64,000 bases of DNA from Pithys albifrons albifrons (GCF_047495875.1 NC_092460.1:13258520-13322519); one strand, 5' to 3'; shown: positions 25,513-38,128, numbered from the stretch's first letter. Notes: a model not told the origin generated them from the letters alone. A program made the numbers and translations.

Positions 25513-27479
25513 ACTGCCCTTCAAAGAAAGACACTTCACAGGCACTACTTTGGCCCTGGACTTTCCCAGCAAATATTAATGCCCAAAGAAAGCTGCTAAA
25601 ATATTGGTGTAAAAGGAAGAAATCCAAAGTGGGACATAAGACAGTCACTGTTATAACTGAGCTCTAAAATATTCAGCAGAAACCTGTCCTGTGCATACAT
25701 TTCTGGGAGCCTTTTTTCATCAGATTATTTCCTTCAATTGAAGTGCCAAGTTCATAAAACATCAAGACAATACCAGCACCACGAGCATGGTTATAAATTT
25801 AGAGACAGAGCTTGCTCAGTTGTCCTTCAGCTCTGCCTCCTGGCTTGAACAGGGCAGCAACAAATGCTCTGGGGAAAAAATGCTACAATTAAGAGGAGTC
25901 TGAGCCTGCAATCCAGTAAAACCCTTCCACATGGAGAGGAACTTGAACTCCTTGAATTCATTTCCAGCTCTTCCAATAGAATATAAACAAGGCAAACTTT
26001 AATTGCAGTAAGCTTTCACATACTAATGGCATGTAAGTAGATTTAAAGAAATTTGGAAAGCAGCAATTTACTTTGCAGTAATGTAATTTTATTTAATTGC
26101 TTCTAATTAAAGTTTTTCTACAAATGTAAAACAAAAGTGTCTATTAATTCTCTTCATAAACTAAATTTAGATATCAACTGAGTAGCTTATTCACAGTATT
26201 TACTATAATTATGGCAATACTTCTGTAACTTTGATGATTTAAAAGTTTTGGGGCTTGATACCAAATAATCGTTTCTGCTGCATAAAGCAAAATAATCTTT
26301 CAAACTCCCAGTGCCTTTGTACTTTGAGTGTGACTCACTAAATTTACATTTTGTGAAGGTACACGTAGGAGTAAAAGCACTTATGTATTATCAAGAAATA
26401 TGACATTATAATCCCATGAAGTTACTACTTATAGAAAAAAATAAAACTCTTCCCATTCTCTCCCATACCTAAGTGTAAAGTGAATACCTTCCATTAACTT
26501 CATAAAGAAAAAGGACACTTTAATATTTTTGCATATATTTTTAACTTCACTTTTAACACCAAGTTTTAAAATCAGCCATGAAACAAAAATTGAAAATATC
26601 TTTCAATAAAAGTTCATCTGAAAATAATCGTTGGATTTAAAACTAATCATTGATTTCTGTTAAACCAGAAAAAATGTTGTGGTCAAAGTTGGGGTGGAGA
26701 ATAAATCAGAGAGATCTGAGACCATTCTGCAAACTTTTATATTTTAGAAATAGACTGACATAAGCTCAAAATCAATAATTTCTTTAAATCATTTATCTTC
26801 TTTATCCTCTCTCCAAGTTCTTTCTATATAGTTTCTCATATGGTTCCTCAAACACCAACAGACCAACACAGCAAACACAACACAGGGTCAGGGTGCCAGT
26901 TTTAGGGAAACTAACTGCAAAGTAAAGTAATCTCTAAATTCTACTTCCACATCCTTTTATTCTCCAAATGTTTTAATCCTCCAAAGTTACAATCTGTCAC
27001 AAGAGAGTGGTGCCTGATTTACTTCACGAGGAGATGGCACTGCCCTGTGGTTCTCCAGGCTGAGTCCTTCACCCCACTGACACCTGAGCATGGACCTCCA
27101 ATGATTTAAAAAGGAGAGAATGAGGGGGGAAATGCAGAAATACTGACTGCAGGAGGGTGGGAATTCCCTGTGAATGTCCCCCAGCAGTGCATGGGAGTGG
27201 GCTCGAGAGGGAAGAGGGTACTCCCACTTGGAACGTGGTTTGGTTTTTCCCTTACAAAGAAGAATGAAGGAAATCAGGAAAATCAGTGTACTGAAGAGAA
27301 CTGGGTTGGAAAGGTGAGTCTGAGTAGGAGAATAGCCTTAAAAACCCCAAACATTTCACAAAATGTGACATGTGGCTACAGGCTTGGAGCATTTATGAAA
27401 AGCTCCAATCAAGGAGCTCCTTCTGGAAATCAGGAGACAGCCCAGGAAACAGCCAGACTCACAGCTCCTCCTCCCACTC
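25513..27479. other. Unique AT-rich DNA, possible conserved non-coding sequence
   Basis: The 25980-26660 part is strongly AT-rich, with many TAATT and ATTAAA words, and has no repeat signature. That would fit a conserved non-coding element, but I cannot show it without an alignment. No exon is recognised. Confidence 0.45.
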
Positions 27480-27945
27480 AGAATCATGGAATTCCAGAAT
27501 GTCTTAGGTTGGAATGGACTTTAAGGATCATCTCATTCCACCCCCTGTCATGGCAGGGACACCTCCCACCAGCCCAGGTTGCCCCAAGCCCTGTCCAACC
27601 TGGCCTTGGACACTTTCAGACAAGGGGCAGCCACAGCTTCTCTGGGCAACCTGTGCCAGGGCCTGCCCACCCTCACAGGGAAGGATTTCTTCCCAATATC
27701 CCACTTAAATTTCCTCTCTGTCCGTCTGCACTTGCTGCTCCTTGTCCTGTCACTCCAGTTCCTGCTGAACAGTCAGTCCCTCTCCAGCTTCCCTGTTGCC
27801 CCTTCAGATACTGGAAGGTGCTGTGAGGTCTCTACACAATCTTCTCTTTCCAGTGTGAAGAGTCCCAACTTTTCCAGCCCATCTCCACAGGGGAGGTGCT
27901 CCAGTCCCCTTATCAACTTCATGGTCTCCTCTGCACTTGCTCCAA
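27480..27945 (-). mobile_element. CR1 LINE fragment, older subfamily
   Basis: The 3' end is at 27480 (minus-strand reading ends CATTCTGGAATTCCATGATTC), and the ORF2 region extends to about 27945 with the CTGGAGCACCTCCCCTGTGG block near the 5' end. It lies head-to-head with a young-type CR1 that begins about 20 bp further on. ORF2 has several breaks. Confidence 0.9.
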
Positions 27946-27965
27946 CAATTCTTATGTTGAGTTCC

Positions 27966-28364
27966 TATGGGAGAGGCTGAGGGAGCTGGGGGTGTTTAGC
28001 CTGGAGAAGAGGAGGCTCAGAGGTGACCTCAGCACTGTCTGGAACTCCCTGAAGGGAAGTTCTGGCCAGGTGGGGGTTGGTCTCTTCTCCCAGGCACTCA
28101 GCAATAGGACAAGGGGGCACGGGCTCAAGCTCTGCCAGGGGAAATTGAAGTTGGAGAGCAGAAACAAATTCTTTGCAGAGAGAGTGCTCAGGCATTGGAA
28201 TGGGCTGCCCAGAGAGGGGGTGGATTCCCCATCCCTGGAGGTTTTTCAACTGAGATTGGCCATGGCACTGAGTGCCATGATCTGGTAAAGGGACTGGAGT
28301 TGGACCAAGGGTTGGACTTGATGATCTCGGAGGTCTTTTCCAATCCAATCCATTCTATGATTCT
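27966..28364 (+). mobile_element. CR1 LINE fragment, young-type, 5'-truncated
   Basis: It starts at GGGAGAGGCTGAGGGAGC and reads about 105 ORF2 codons ([20 protein letters not shown] through [18 protein letters not shown]) to a stop, then the 3' UTR ending CCATTCTATGATTCT. The frame is uninterrupted. Its 5' end is about 20 bp from the 5' end of an older minus-strand CR1. Confidence 0.95.
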
Positions 28365-29932
28365 CAGAGTGTTATTTGGAAACACTCCTAGAACTCAGCA
28401 AAGCCACGGAGTGTGGGAATCAAGACAAGGTTTCTGTCTTTAAACTTCAGCAGAGAAGAAAATGTATTTCTGACAACATATTACCATTGGTTTCTTTTTA
28501 AAAAAAAAAAAAAGGAAAGAAAAAACAACAGCAAAACCAAACAGATCCAAGAGCCTCCTAAGAAGTCACAGAGTGCCACCTTTGGGCACAGATGTGTCAC
28601 AGAAACATCTGTGCAGAGCAGGATCCCAATTTCACTATTTCAGCAAGGTGGAATTTCTCCATCAGTGAAAGAGCATTTCCCTCTGCCTAATGAAGTTCAA
28701 GCCAAATTACATTGATGCCTTGGCAAAGCAAGAACCAAAAAAAAAAAAAAATTTAAAAAATGAGATTTTTTGTGACAATGGCACTTGGGAAACAGTTTCT
28801 TACAGCAATTTACTTCTTGCATCACTGTGTGGCACTGAATATACTCCTTCACTGAATGGATACCATGGGAAGCAGATCCTTTTAACCCCAAACTCACCAA
28901 GTCTAAATCAGGCACTAAATTAAGAAAAGATGAGGGGAAATAAACTTTAATAAACAAATGGGTTACACAAATACAAAACACAGGGTTCATATTTTTAAAA
29001 TGGCCAAAATTAAAAGCAGTAATAATGAATTAAATTATAAAAACAGTTATTAAACTGTCAGTTTTGAATATATGAAAACAAAAACCCTGAAAATGCACTT
29101 TCTCAGGGAAAATTCTGTAGTGTCAGGAAGAGACTCCCAATGAAACTTGAAGTTTTTTCTTAACCTTAGAAATTCACTAACAAATCACCAATAAAGTCTT
29201 GATCCCCAGGGCATCTCAGAAGCACTTTTGCAGCATTAGTAATAGGCCATTTAATTCCTCCACTTTAATTCTAATTTCTAATTAGGTTTTAATTCACATT
29301 ATAACATCCTTTCATTGTGCCAGCCTGTCTTCTTAAGGAAACTGGAATTTATCTTCCTAAGCTAGAAGTTTTTACAGTCAGGATTCCAGGATTATGGTGT
29401 TCCTTCTGCTTGTTTACCATCTTCTTCAAGCTATTCTAAAATAAATCAAATTGTTTATTATCAAAACATGCTGATTTGCCCCGCCTGATTATTCTTCTCA
29501 GCTGGCAAAGCTTCACTTTGGAAATGCTTCATCTCTAAGGCAAGAGTTGGTGACATTCCATGTATTGCTACCTCAAACCATGTCAAAAAAGTCCTCTATA
29601 ACAGGGACCTTGTCTTAAAACACCCTTTAAAAGCCTGGACACAGAACACTGAATAAACTCCTTGTGCCAGTATCTGTCCCTGAGGACACAAGCTATGGGA
29701 AGAGGGATTTGATCCTTCTTGGACTTCTCCTGCCTATGGGTTGCTGCAGTACTTGGCTCCCTAAAGGTTTCTACAGCACAGCTGCTTCCACTGTCAAACA
29801 AATCAAACCCCAACAAACCAAAAATCTCCAAATAACACCACAAAAAAAACCCCTCACAAACAAATAAACAAAAAAGCCATCCCCAAAAGAGCCGCTTTTT
29901 CCTTGGGATTTTTACTCCATTTTAGAATTGTA
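28365..29932. other. Unique AT-rich DNA with poly-A runs
   Basis: Two A-runs of 13-15 bases occur near 28500-28515 and 28738-28752. Neither has a retropseudogene that I can recognise in front of it. The rest is unique and non-coding as far as I can see. Confidence 0.5.
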
Positions 29933-30424
29933 TCATAAAATCAATTGGGATGGAAAAGACCTCTGAGATCATCAAGTCCAACCCTTGGTCCAACTCCAGT
30001 CCCTTTACCAGATCATGGCACTCAGTGCCACGGCCAAGCTCAGTTGAAAAACCTCCAGGGATGGGGAATCCACCCCCTCTCTGGGCAGCCCATTCCAATG
30101 CCTGAGCACTCTCTCTGCAAAGAAGTTTTTTCTGCTCTCCAACTTCAATTTCCCTTGGCAGAGCTTGAGCCTGTGGCCCCTTGTCCTATTGCTGAGTGCC
30201 TGGGAGAAGAGACCAACCCCCACCTGGCCAGAATTTCCCTTCAGGTAGTTCCAGACAGTGCTGAGGTCACCTCTGAGCCTCCTCTTCTCCAGGCTAAACA
30301 CCCCCAGCTCCCTCAGCCTCTCCCCACAGCACTTGTGCTCCAGTCCCTTGTCCAGCCTCGTTGCTCTTCTCTGGCCCCGCTCCAGCCCCTCAAGCTCTTT
30401 CCTGAACTGAGGGGCCCAGAACTA
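29933..30424 (-). mobile_element. CR1 LINE fragment, young-type, inverted
   Basis: The 3' end is at 29933 (TCATAAAATCAATTGGGATGG on plus) and the 5' truncation is at about 30424, inside the codons for CVQFWAPQ. On the minus strand the ORF2 segment from about 30301 down to 30005 is open ([20 protein letters not shown] through SAMIW). It is inverted relative to the copies at 24.9, 28.0 and 31.2 kb. Confidence 0.94.
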
Positions 30425-31159
30425 CTGCAGCAGGTGCAGGTCACCAGCCTGGTGCATCTGACTCCTGGATCTCTCAGTGACCTTCAACAGAAAAGCCAAG
30501 GACTGATTTAGAACAGAACAAGGGAAGAATTTGGGTGAAATTAGAGAGGGAATAGTGTGACCTGCCCCTCGGTGCCCCTGCAATGCAGCACACTCTGAGC
30601 TCTCCCTGTGTGGCTCTGGCAGCAGCAGCAGCAGCATCTGCTGAGGCTGGGAGGGATCAGCTGTACCTAGGAATGCTCCTGCAGTTTGTCATTGGAGAGA
30701 CATTTCAGGGCCCTCCCAACAGCCTGTGCTGGGCACAGGATTCAGACACTGTGAAATGCTCCTTTTCTCTTTCCTCCTCAATCGACAGCCTAAGCCTGTG
30801 CCTTATGCCCAGGAGATTTTCCTGCCATGGTTCAGTTTAGCTTGTTTTGTTCGAAATGTCAGCAAAAGACAGAGTGGAGCAAGAAAACCATCAGGAGATG
30901 GTGTGTCCATGACCCAGAGCAGTGCCTGGCTGGGGCTGGCAGGTGCCCCCACACCCCAGGACTCTCCCTGCTCCTCGGAGCTCACCGAGCACTGCTGCAG
31001 CACAGCCTTGGCATTGCCAGTCCTGCCAAACCTTCACCTCCACACAAACACCCAAAATAAATCCCAATTCTTACAGTTCATGTTTCTGAAGAGCAGCACA
31101 CACAGATCATCCTGAGATAGGCAGCTTTGCTTCTCTGCTCATAGGACTATGAACAAAGA
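30425..31159. other. Unique DNA between inverted CR1 copies
   Basis: This 735-bp spacer has (CAG)5 at 30620-30634 and otherwise ordinary sequence. The 129-codon frame at 30726-31115 is not recognisable. The flanking CR1 copies are in opposite orientation. Confidence 0.5.
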
Positions 31160-31826
31160 CACTAATTGACAGGAAGCTCAACAGGAGCCAACAGTGTGCC
31201 CAGGTGGCCAAGAAGACCAATGGGATCCTGGCCTGGATCCAAACTAGCGTGGCCAGCAGGCCCAGGGCAGTGACCCTTCCCCTGGACTCTGCCTTGGGGA
31301 GGCCACACCTTGAGTGTTGTGTTCAGTTCTGGGCCCCTCAGTTCAGGAAAGAGATTGAGGGGCTGGAGCGGGGCCAGAGAAGAGCAACGAGGCTGGAGAA
31401 GGGACTGGAGCACAAGTGCTGTGGGGAGAGGCTGAGGGAGCTGGGGGTGTTTAGCCTGGAGAAGAGGAGGCTCAGAGGTGACCTCAGCACTGTCTGGAAC
31501 TACCTGAAGGGAAGTTCTGGCCAGGTGGGGGTTGGTCTCTTCTCCCAGGCACTCAGCAATAGGACAAGGGGGCACGATGGGCTCAAGCTCTGCCAGGGGA
31601 AATTGAAGTTGGAGAGCAGAAATAAATTCTTTGCAGAGAGAGTGCTCAGGCATTGGAATGGGCTGCCCAGAGAGGTGGTGGATTCCCCATCCCTGGAGGT
31701 TTTTCAACTGAGATCGGCCGTGGCACTGAGTGCCATGATCTGGTAAAGGGACTGGAGTTGGACCAAGGGTTGGACTTGATGATCTCGGAGGTCTTTTCCA
31801 ACCCAATTGATTCTGTGATTCTAAAG
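31160..31826 (+). mobile_element. CR1 LINE fragment, longest young-type copy
   Basis: It extends about 30 bp further 5' than the copy at 24.9 kb, starting around CATTGACAGGAAGCTC-like sequence (ATTGACAGGAAGCTCAACAGG on plus). About 190 ORF2 codons are open to the TAA at 31744. The 3' terminus reads CCAATTGATTCTGTGATTCT, slightly diverged. It is one arm of an inverted pair with 29.93-30.42 kb. Confidence 0.95.
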
Positions 31827-34654
31827 ACAACTGAGATCTAATTTTGTTGGTCACAAAACAAAGAGTGTGTTCAGTTTTTAACATCCAGCCAAATTCTCCT
31901 CTGGTTATAAAATGAGTTTAAACTTATACATCATGTTCATTACCATAAACAAGCTGCAAAACGGCCAGAAAACAAACTCCCCCCTTGTAATTTGCCATCA
32001 GAAAATCCCAACAAAATAAACATTGGCATTTCGGCTTTGCTTTCACTTTGTCTCAAGGCTTTGGAAAGTTCAGCTTAAAAGTTTTCCTTCCAAATAAACT
32101 GAAGGTTTTAAACAAACCAGAGAGTGCTTCCAGATGTTTTTCTTTCATGCATATCTTAATAAATCTCTCTAAATAAAGCAAACTTAGAGGTAGATAAATA
32201 GTGTCTTGGCGAACAAAGGATTAGCAAAAGGGTCTAAGCTTTACAAAATGATCCTTATTTTTCATTTCAATTGATTTTGTCTACCTAATCAGTAAAATTG
32301 ACAACAACTTGACTTTCTTGTTCAGGAGAGGGAACAAAATATTGTTTTAAAATATGAGATAATTTCAATTTAGTAAATCCGACATCTGCAGGTAATGGGA
32401 TTTGCATGAAAAATTTAAAAAGCATTGCTGCTCATCATTAAATTCAAGTCAATCAGCATGTTCTGCTGCAGATTCAATTAAAAACCACTATTCTAAATTT
32501 ATTACTCTGTCGTAAATATCAATTCCGTTTCCATGCAAAACAAAATAAATCTGCAGTAAACAGCTAAATCATTCTGGCAGTGAAACTTTGCCTAAACACC
32601 AACCCAAACAGCAACAGAGAAAAACAGTTGCAAAGGCACAGCACTGATACTTCTCCAAAAGCAAGACTATATGGTACAACACAGCATGCCTTAATAAATC
32701 CATGTAACTGATAAAATAATTATCATAATCAAGAGGCTTGATTTAAAAAAATCTGTGTTTACCTGGTTATCAAATGTTATAAATTATTGCTTTGAAAATA
32801 TGTTAATTTTAATGCCATATGGGAGAGGGGAAGGGTCTGTCAGAGCACAACTCTGATGGAAATCTCCTAATCAAGCTTGACAGATAACCAAATAAACAGA
32901 TTGATAGATAGACAGAACATGCATATGGCTCATTTCTCTAAAAATCAGACTAAAAAGAAGTTGTTTCTATTAATGCTCTCTCCATCTATCCCAGGGACTC
33001 GGGCAGTGCCCACAAACCTCAGCACGATGGGAAACAATGAACCCAGAGAGTGCAACAGCCCCGGGGCACAGGAGATGGAGCCAAGAGGAGCATCTGCCTC
33101 CTCTCCCTGGATTCCTCCCTGACTGGCACACAGGTGTCCTCACTGGGCAGGAGGAGCTTCCAGGCACGCAGAGCTCCTGGGGGTGAGTTACCTCCTCTGG
33201 AGAGAGGGATAAAGGGATGGAACAGCAGGGCACAGAACCAAGACAGGCTTGGGAAACCTGGCGGACTTAGTCCTGGCTTTCCAAATCTAAGCCTGGCAGC
33301 TGCTCCCAAACTCAGCCAAGGGGAACAGCCAGACCTGGCCAAGGTGGGCAAAGCTGGCCCAGGCTGGCCATGGCAACAACCTGTGGGAACCCGAGCTCTG
33401 CAGAGACAGGACCCTCACCCCAGTCCCAGTGCTGCCCTGAGTGCCAACACACTTATTTTACTGTTCTCCTCTCCCAGAAGTTGCTGTTCGCTACATTCGT
33501 ATTTTCTATTTGGCATATAGGAACAGTATAATACCAAGTCTGAACGAAATTTCTCCATGACCATAAAAATATTTTTGATTAAACAGATGTCAGCAAAATT
33601 TTATAGAGTGAAAATTGAGTAACAGATGGTGAGGTCTGTGGAGTTCAAAGAGGCTGTGTTTTATTAAAAAGGAAATCTGAGGAAAAGAATTATTTTGCTG
33701 GAAATATTGATGCAGTGTTTAGGCAAATGTAAAAGTATACTTGATAGAAAACAGTAAGATTAAAAAAAATAGAAATAGATGTATTGATGCCATGAACCTC
33801 AGACATTATAAAAGGTGATTTTATTCCACCTTCTAATTACTGGATACAGCTTTTCATCCACAACATCAAGGTTCTCAAAGAAACAAAATATACTTCATGG
33901 GGAAGGAAAAAGACCAACTGCCAAACCAAAAAATAACAATGAACTTGATTAAGCATCCTGGACAAAATACATCCTTTATGTGACACACAAGCTACTGTGA
34001 AAGATAATAAATAGTTACCCCTAATTTATAATAAACTTTTTTTTAAATGGCAAATAATGGCATATGTCCTGTAGGAAATAAAACTGAGAAGGATTATAAC
34101 TCCTGACAGCCATTAATATATCACCTCTTTTCCACCTGGAATGGTAGAAGAATATTGCCATCAGTGGAACACAGACAGAGTCAATGAAATGAAAGGAATG
34201 GCATAAATATAATTATTAATGCAGAAAATGAGTTTGCTCCCTATTCCTATGGCTCTCAAGTCTCTTTTTTCAAGCTGATACTTTACACATTTTATTACAT
34301 CACTGGCAAAAAAGTTCAAAAGGCAGAAGTAGTTTCAAATTCATGACCAGTCTCATCAAAAGCTGCAGTGCCCTGTGGAATAGCAGTCAGTGAGCTACTT
34401 CAGAGGTCCGTGGGGAAGGACTTGGAGAGATCAGAGTTTCAGAGCACTTAAGCACATGCAGGAGGGCTGCCTGTTCTCCAGATAAGCCCTGTGTTGGTTC
34501 CCAGCTAGGAGAGAGCCCCTACCTACACAGAATCTGTATGGTCTGAGCTGCCAGAGCCCTGAGCTGAGCCTGCACCAACACTTGCTCAGAGAGCTCTTCC
34601 CATCTGCCTCTCCCAAACCTGCTGGGAGCTGTTTTGGCCCTGATTTGCTCCTCA
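31827..34654. other. Unique AT-rich DNA, candidate conserved non-coding block
   Basis: No transposable element is seen. The 32140-32580 part is AT-rich and carries a perfect octamer ATTTGCAT at 32400-32407 and an ATGCAAAA at 32533-32540 in inverse orientation, plus several TAAATT and AATCAG words. It could be a regulatory element, but only alignment to other birds would show it. A GC-richer patch (33000-33450) has no recognisable exon. Confidence 0.45.
32400..32407 (+). promoter_or_regulatory. Octamer-like motif ATTTGCAT
   Basis: A perfect match to the POU-domain octamer in an AT-rich, repeat-free block. A single 8-bp motif occurs often by chance, so function is unproven. Confidence 0.2.
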
Positions 34655-36088
34655 TGCAGCTCAGCTCGGGGTTCTGCTGCTCCCCTGGACACAGCTCTGA
34701 GTTCTGCTGCTCCCCTGGACTGCAGCTCTGAGTTCTGCTGCTCCCCTGGACTGCAGCTCTGAGTTCTGCTGCTCCCTTGGACTGCAGCTCTGAGTTCTGC
34801 TGCTCCCCTGGACTGCAGCTCTGAGTTCTGCTGCTCCCTTAGACACAGCTCTGAGTTCTGCTGCTCCCTTGGACTGCAGCTCTGAGTTCTGCTGCTCCCT
34901 TGGACTGCAGCTCTGAGTTCTGCTGCTCCCCTGGACTGCAGCTCTGAGTTCTGCTGCTCCCCTGGACTGCAGCTCTGAGTTCTGCTGCTCCCCTGGACTG
35001 CAGCTCTGAGTTCTGCTGCTCCCCTGGACTGCAGCTCTGAGTTCTGCTGCTCCCTGGACACAGCTCCGAGTTCTGCTGCTCCCTTGGACTGCAGCTCTGA
35101 GTTCCGCTGCTCCCTTGGACTGCAGCTCTGAGTTCTGCTGCTCTCTTGGACTGCAGCTCTGAGTTCTGCTGCTCTCTTGGACTGCAGCTCCGAGTTCCGC
35201 TGCTCTCTTGGACTGCAGCTCTGAGTTCCGCTGCTCCCCTGGACTGCAGCTCCGAGTTCTGCTGCTCCCTTGGACTGCAGCTCTGAGTTCTGCTGCTCCC
35301 TTGGACTGCAGCTCTGAGTTCTGCTGCTCCCTTGGACTGCAGCTCTGAGTTCTGCTGCTCCCTTGGACTGCAGCTCTGAGTTCTGCTGCTCCCCTGGACT
35401 GCAGCTCTGAGTTCTGCTGCTCCCTGGGACTGCAGCTCTGAGTTCTGCTGCTCCCTTGGACTGCAGCTCTGAGTTCTGCTGCTCCCCTGGACTGCAGCTC
35501 TGAGTTCTGCTGCTCCCCTGGACTGCAGCTCTGAGTTCTGCTGTTCCCCTGGACTGCAGCTCTGAGTTCTGCTGTTTCCCTGGACTGCAGCTCTGAGTTC
35601 TGCTGCTCCCTGGGACACAGCTCTGAGTTCTGCTGTTCCCCTGGACTGCAGCTCTGAGTTCTGCTGCTCCCTGGACACAGCTCTGAGTTCTGCTGTTTCC
35701 CTGGACTGCAGCTCTGAGTTCTGCTGCTCTCTTGGACTGCAGCTCTGAGTTCTGCTGCTCCCCTGTACTGCAGCTCTGAGTTCTGCTGCTCCCTGGGACT
35801 GCAGCTCTGAGTTCTGCTGCTCCCCTGTACTGCAGCTCTGAGTTCTGCTGCTCCCTGGGACTGCAGCTCTGAGTTCTGCTGCTCTCTTGGACACAGCTCT
35901 GAGTTCTGCTGCTCCCTTGGACTGCAGCTCTGAGTTCTGCTGCTCCTCTGGACACAGCTCTGAGTTCTGCTGCTCCCCTGGACTGCAGCTCTGAGTTCTG
36001 CTGCTCCCTTGGACTGCAGCTCTGAGTTCTGCTGCTCCCTTGGACTGCAGCTCTGAGTTCTGCTGCTCCCTGGGACACAGCTCTGAGC
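34655..36088. repeat. Large minisatellite, 31-bp unit, about 46 copies
   Basis: About 1.43 kb of tandem units of roughly 31 bp, each with a GCAGC-(10)-GCTGC dyad. Two main unit types are interspersed: one with CTGCAG (carrying a PstI site) and one about 1 bp shorter with CACAG. Further variants differ in CCCCTGG, CCCTTGG, CTCTTGG, CCCTGGG, or CTGTT for CTGCT. Most units lack stops on the minus strand in all three frames, which gives nested open frames of 430-520 codons; none of these begins with ATG. The unit length is not a multiple of three, so each unit shifts the frame, which argues against a protein role. Confidence 0.96.
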
Positions 36089-38128
36089 ACACACAGACAG
36101 CACCAGCAATAAACTGATCACAAGCACACAACAAATAGATGTTTCTGATCTTGTGTCTCAGTTGTTCAGTGACATCTCGTGCCAGCTCCTGAAACTGTGC
36201 TGTCAGGATTCCTGCTGTGTGCAGTCTCCCAGAGAGTGGGAGCTGCTCTCTCTCACACTTGAGAAACGCTGCTTATTTTCCAGAAAGCGACACAATAAAC
36301 TGAGACTATGAATGAAGAAACAGCACTTCCAACTCACCAGCACTAATATTTATGATTTGTGAACTAAGTCCTGTCTTGTTAGTGGGTTTAGACCTTGACA
36401 CAACACCACAAGAAACAGGCATATTGCTACAAAGACAGTATTTTACAGTGAAATACAGTCAGCTTATGTCTGACAGAGTGATAAGAGAATCAATTCATTC
36501 AAGCCTCCACAATGCAAAATACCCCCCTTGAGTTCTGTACCTGAGGATCTGGTACAAGCACAAGCTGCTCAGGAGCAATGTTTAGCTTCACAAGTCATCC
36601 ATCATTCCTTCCTCGCTATTGACCCACTTATCAGCCACATCCAGGATCTTACATTTGTTCAGAGACACCAAATGAAAACGTGGAGAAGTTCTTGGGTTTA
36701 TATTTCTGCCAGAGTAATTTGGATGATGTTCAGGATAGCCCTCCAGCCTATCCAAGGAATAACTGATCAAATCCAAGCATGTTGAAAGCACATGCACGTT
36801 GTCTAAAATATTTTCACATTCTTTTAGGTATAGCAATTCTGTATTGAAACAAGCAGGAAAAGGCAACCTTGGAGATGGGTGTTAATTACTCCTATTTATA
36901 GGCTTCTTTTTGGCAGTTTTCCATACTGCTTAAAATTGGAGTTGTAACTTATTTTCAGTGATTTAAAAATCAAGGCAAGAGTCAGAAATTCATCAGACAA
37001 ACGAGAGGCTCCTTTTCCAGAGATGTAAAAGAAAATGCAGCTTACACGTCTCATGCATCAGGTTTTAGATCTATCCTTCATCTTCTGAAGGCAAACATGA
37101 TGATCAATCCCCCAAAATCCTAAAATAGTTCCCCAGATCCCTCCTCTTAATCTTCAGCTGTTCAAGGATTCTGTGGTTTTCAGAAGGACTCTTAAGCACT
37201 GGATATTTTGTGTTTTGAAGTATTCAGTGTTAATGGCATTAAAATATCACTCCAAATGTTTAAAAGAGATTTCAAAACTTGACCCAAGCTGATAACCCTG
37301 GTTAAGATTTTCATTTCTGGATATTTAAGATAAAATGGCTGAGAACTTACAAAGAGGAGAAACCAGTTTTACAGCAGCATTTTAAGTTGTGATAAAATTC
37401 CTAAATATAAATGCCCAAAGTTCATATGCTAGAATGTTCATTGGGTACTTTTTAAAGGAAGACACAAGGAATTATCTTCAACATTTAAAAGAAACTTATA
37501 TTTAACCTTACCACAAGAGGCAATTTGGTATTCAGAAAGATCCTAAGGAGGGTCTCATTCTCATCAGATCATCTTTCTTCAGCTTTTGAGGAAGAAGTGT
37601 TAACTCTCATCCTTCCCCAACTCCTGACATGCTCTAGGATTCATTGGGAGGGTGGGAAAGGAAATAATTTGATCTCTTGAAGAGAAGGGAAAGGTAACTG
37701 GGAAGGTCATGTGTGGGGAGAGATCACTGTTCCAGATTCCATGTCAAAGTTGTGAGCCTCAGTCCAACTTGTCAGGGCCAAACCTGACAGCTACCAGAGA
37801 GGTTTACCATGAAATGAGATGAGCAGAAAGTATTCCTTGTGCAAAATTATGGAACCTTCATTTTTCCTGCAGCAAAAGGCAGGAAAAGTCGACCTAAAAA
37901 CATCAGATCATTTACAAATGGATTCAGAAAGAAGAAAAATTATATCAATATGCCCAACACTCCCCATATTGAATGAACTTGCTTAGAAATAAAAAGAACT
38001 TCCTAAAAGCATCATTTTAAGTGCTTTTTAATACCTCAGTGGGTACTTGTTACCATATTGCAACCAGAAGTTTTGCAAGAGCTGCCTATTGAACACTTTA
38101 ACTGACAAGTTATTGTTGAGGCCAAATC
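36089..38128. other. Unique non-coding DNA
   Basis: No repeat or exon is recognised after the 31-bp array. Open frames are below 95 codons. Confidence 0.55.

Noticed and set aside
28495..28755. Poly-A runs as tails of processed pseudogenes.
   Set aside because: No recognisable mRNA-like sequence precedes either run, and no flanking duplications were seen.
34519..36127. Three overlapping minus-strand frames of 430-520 codons across the 31-bp array, one starting with a signal-peptide-like hydrophobic run (LVISLLLVLSVCA).
   Set aside because: None begins with ATG (GTG or TTG only), a TGA lies just upstream of the hydrophobic frame, the 31-bp period shifts frame in each unit, and all three frames are open because the unit lacks stops.
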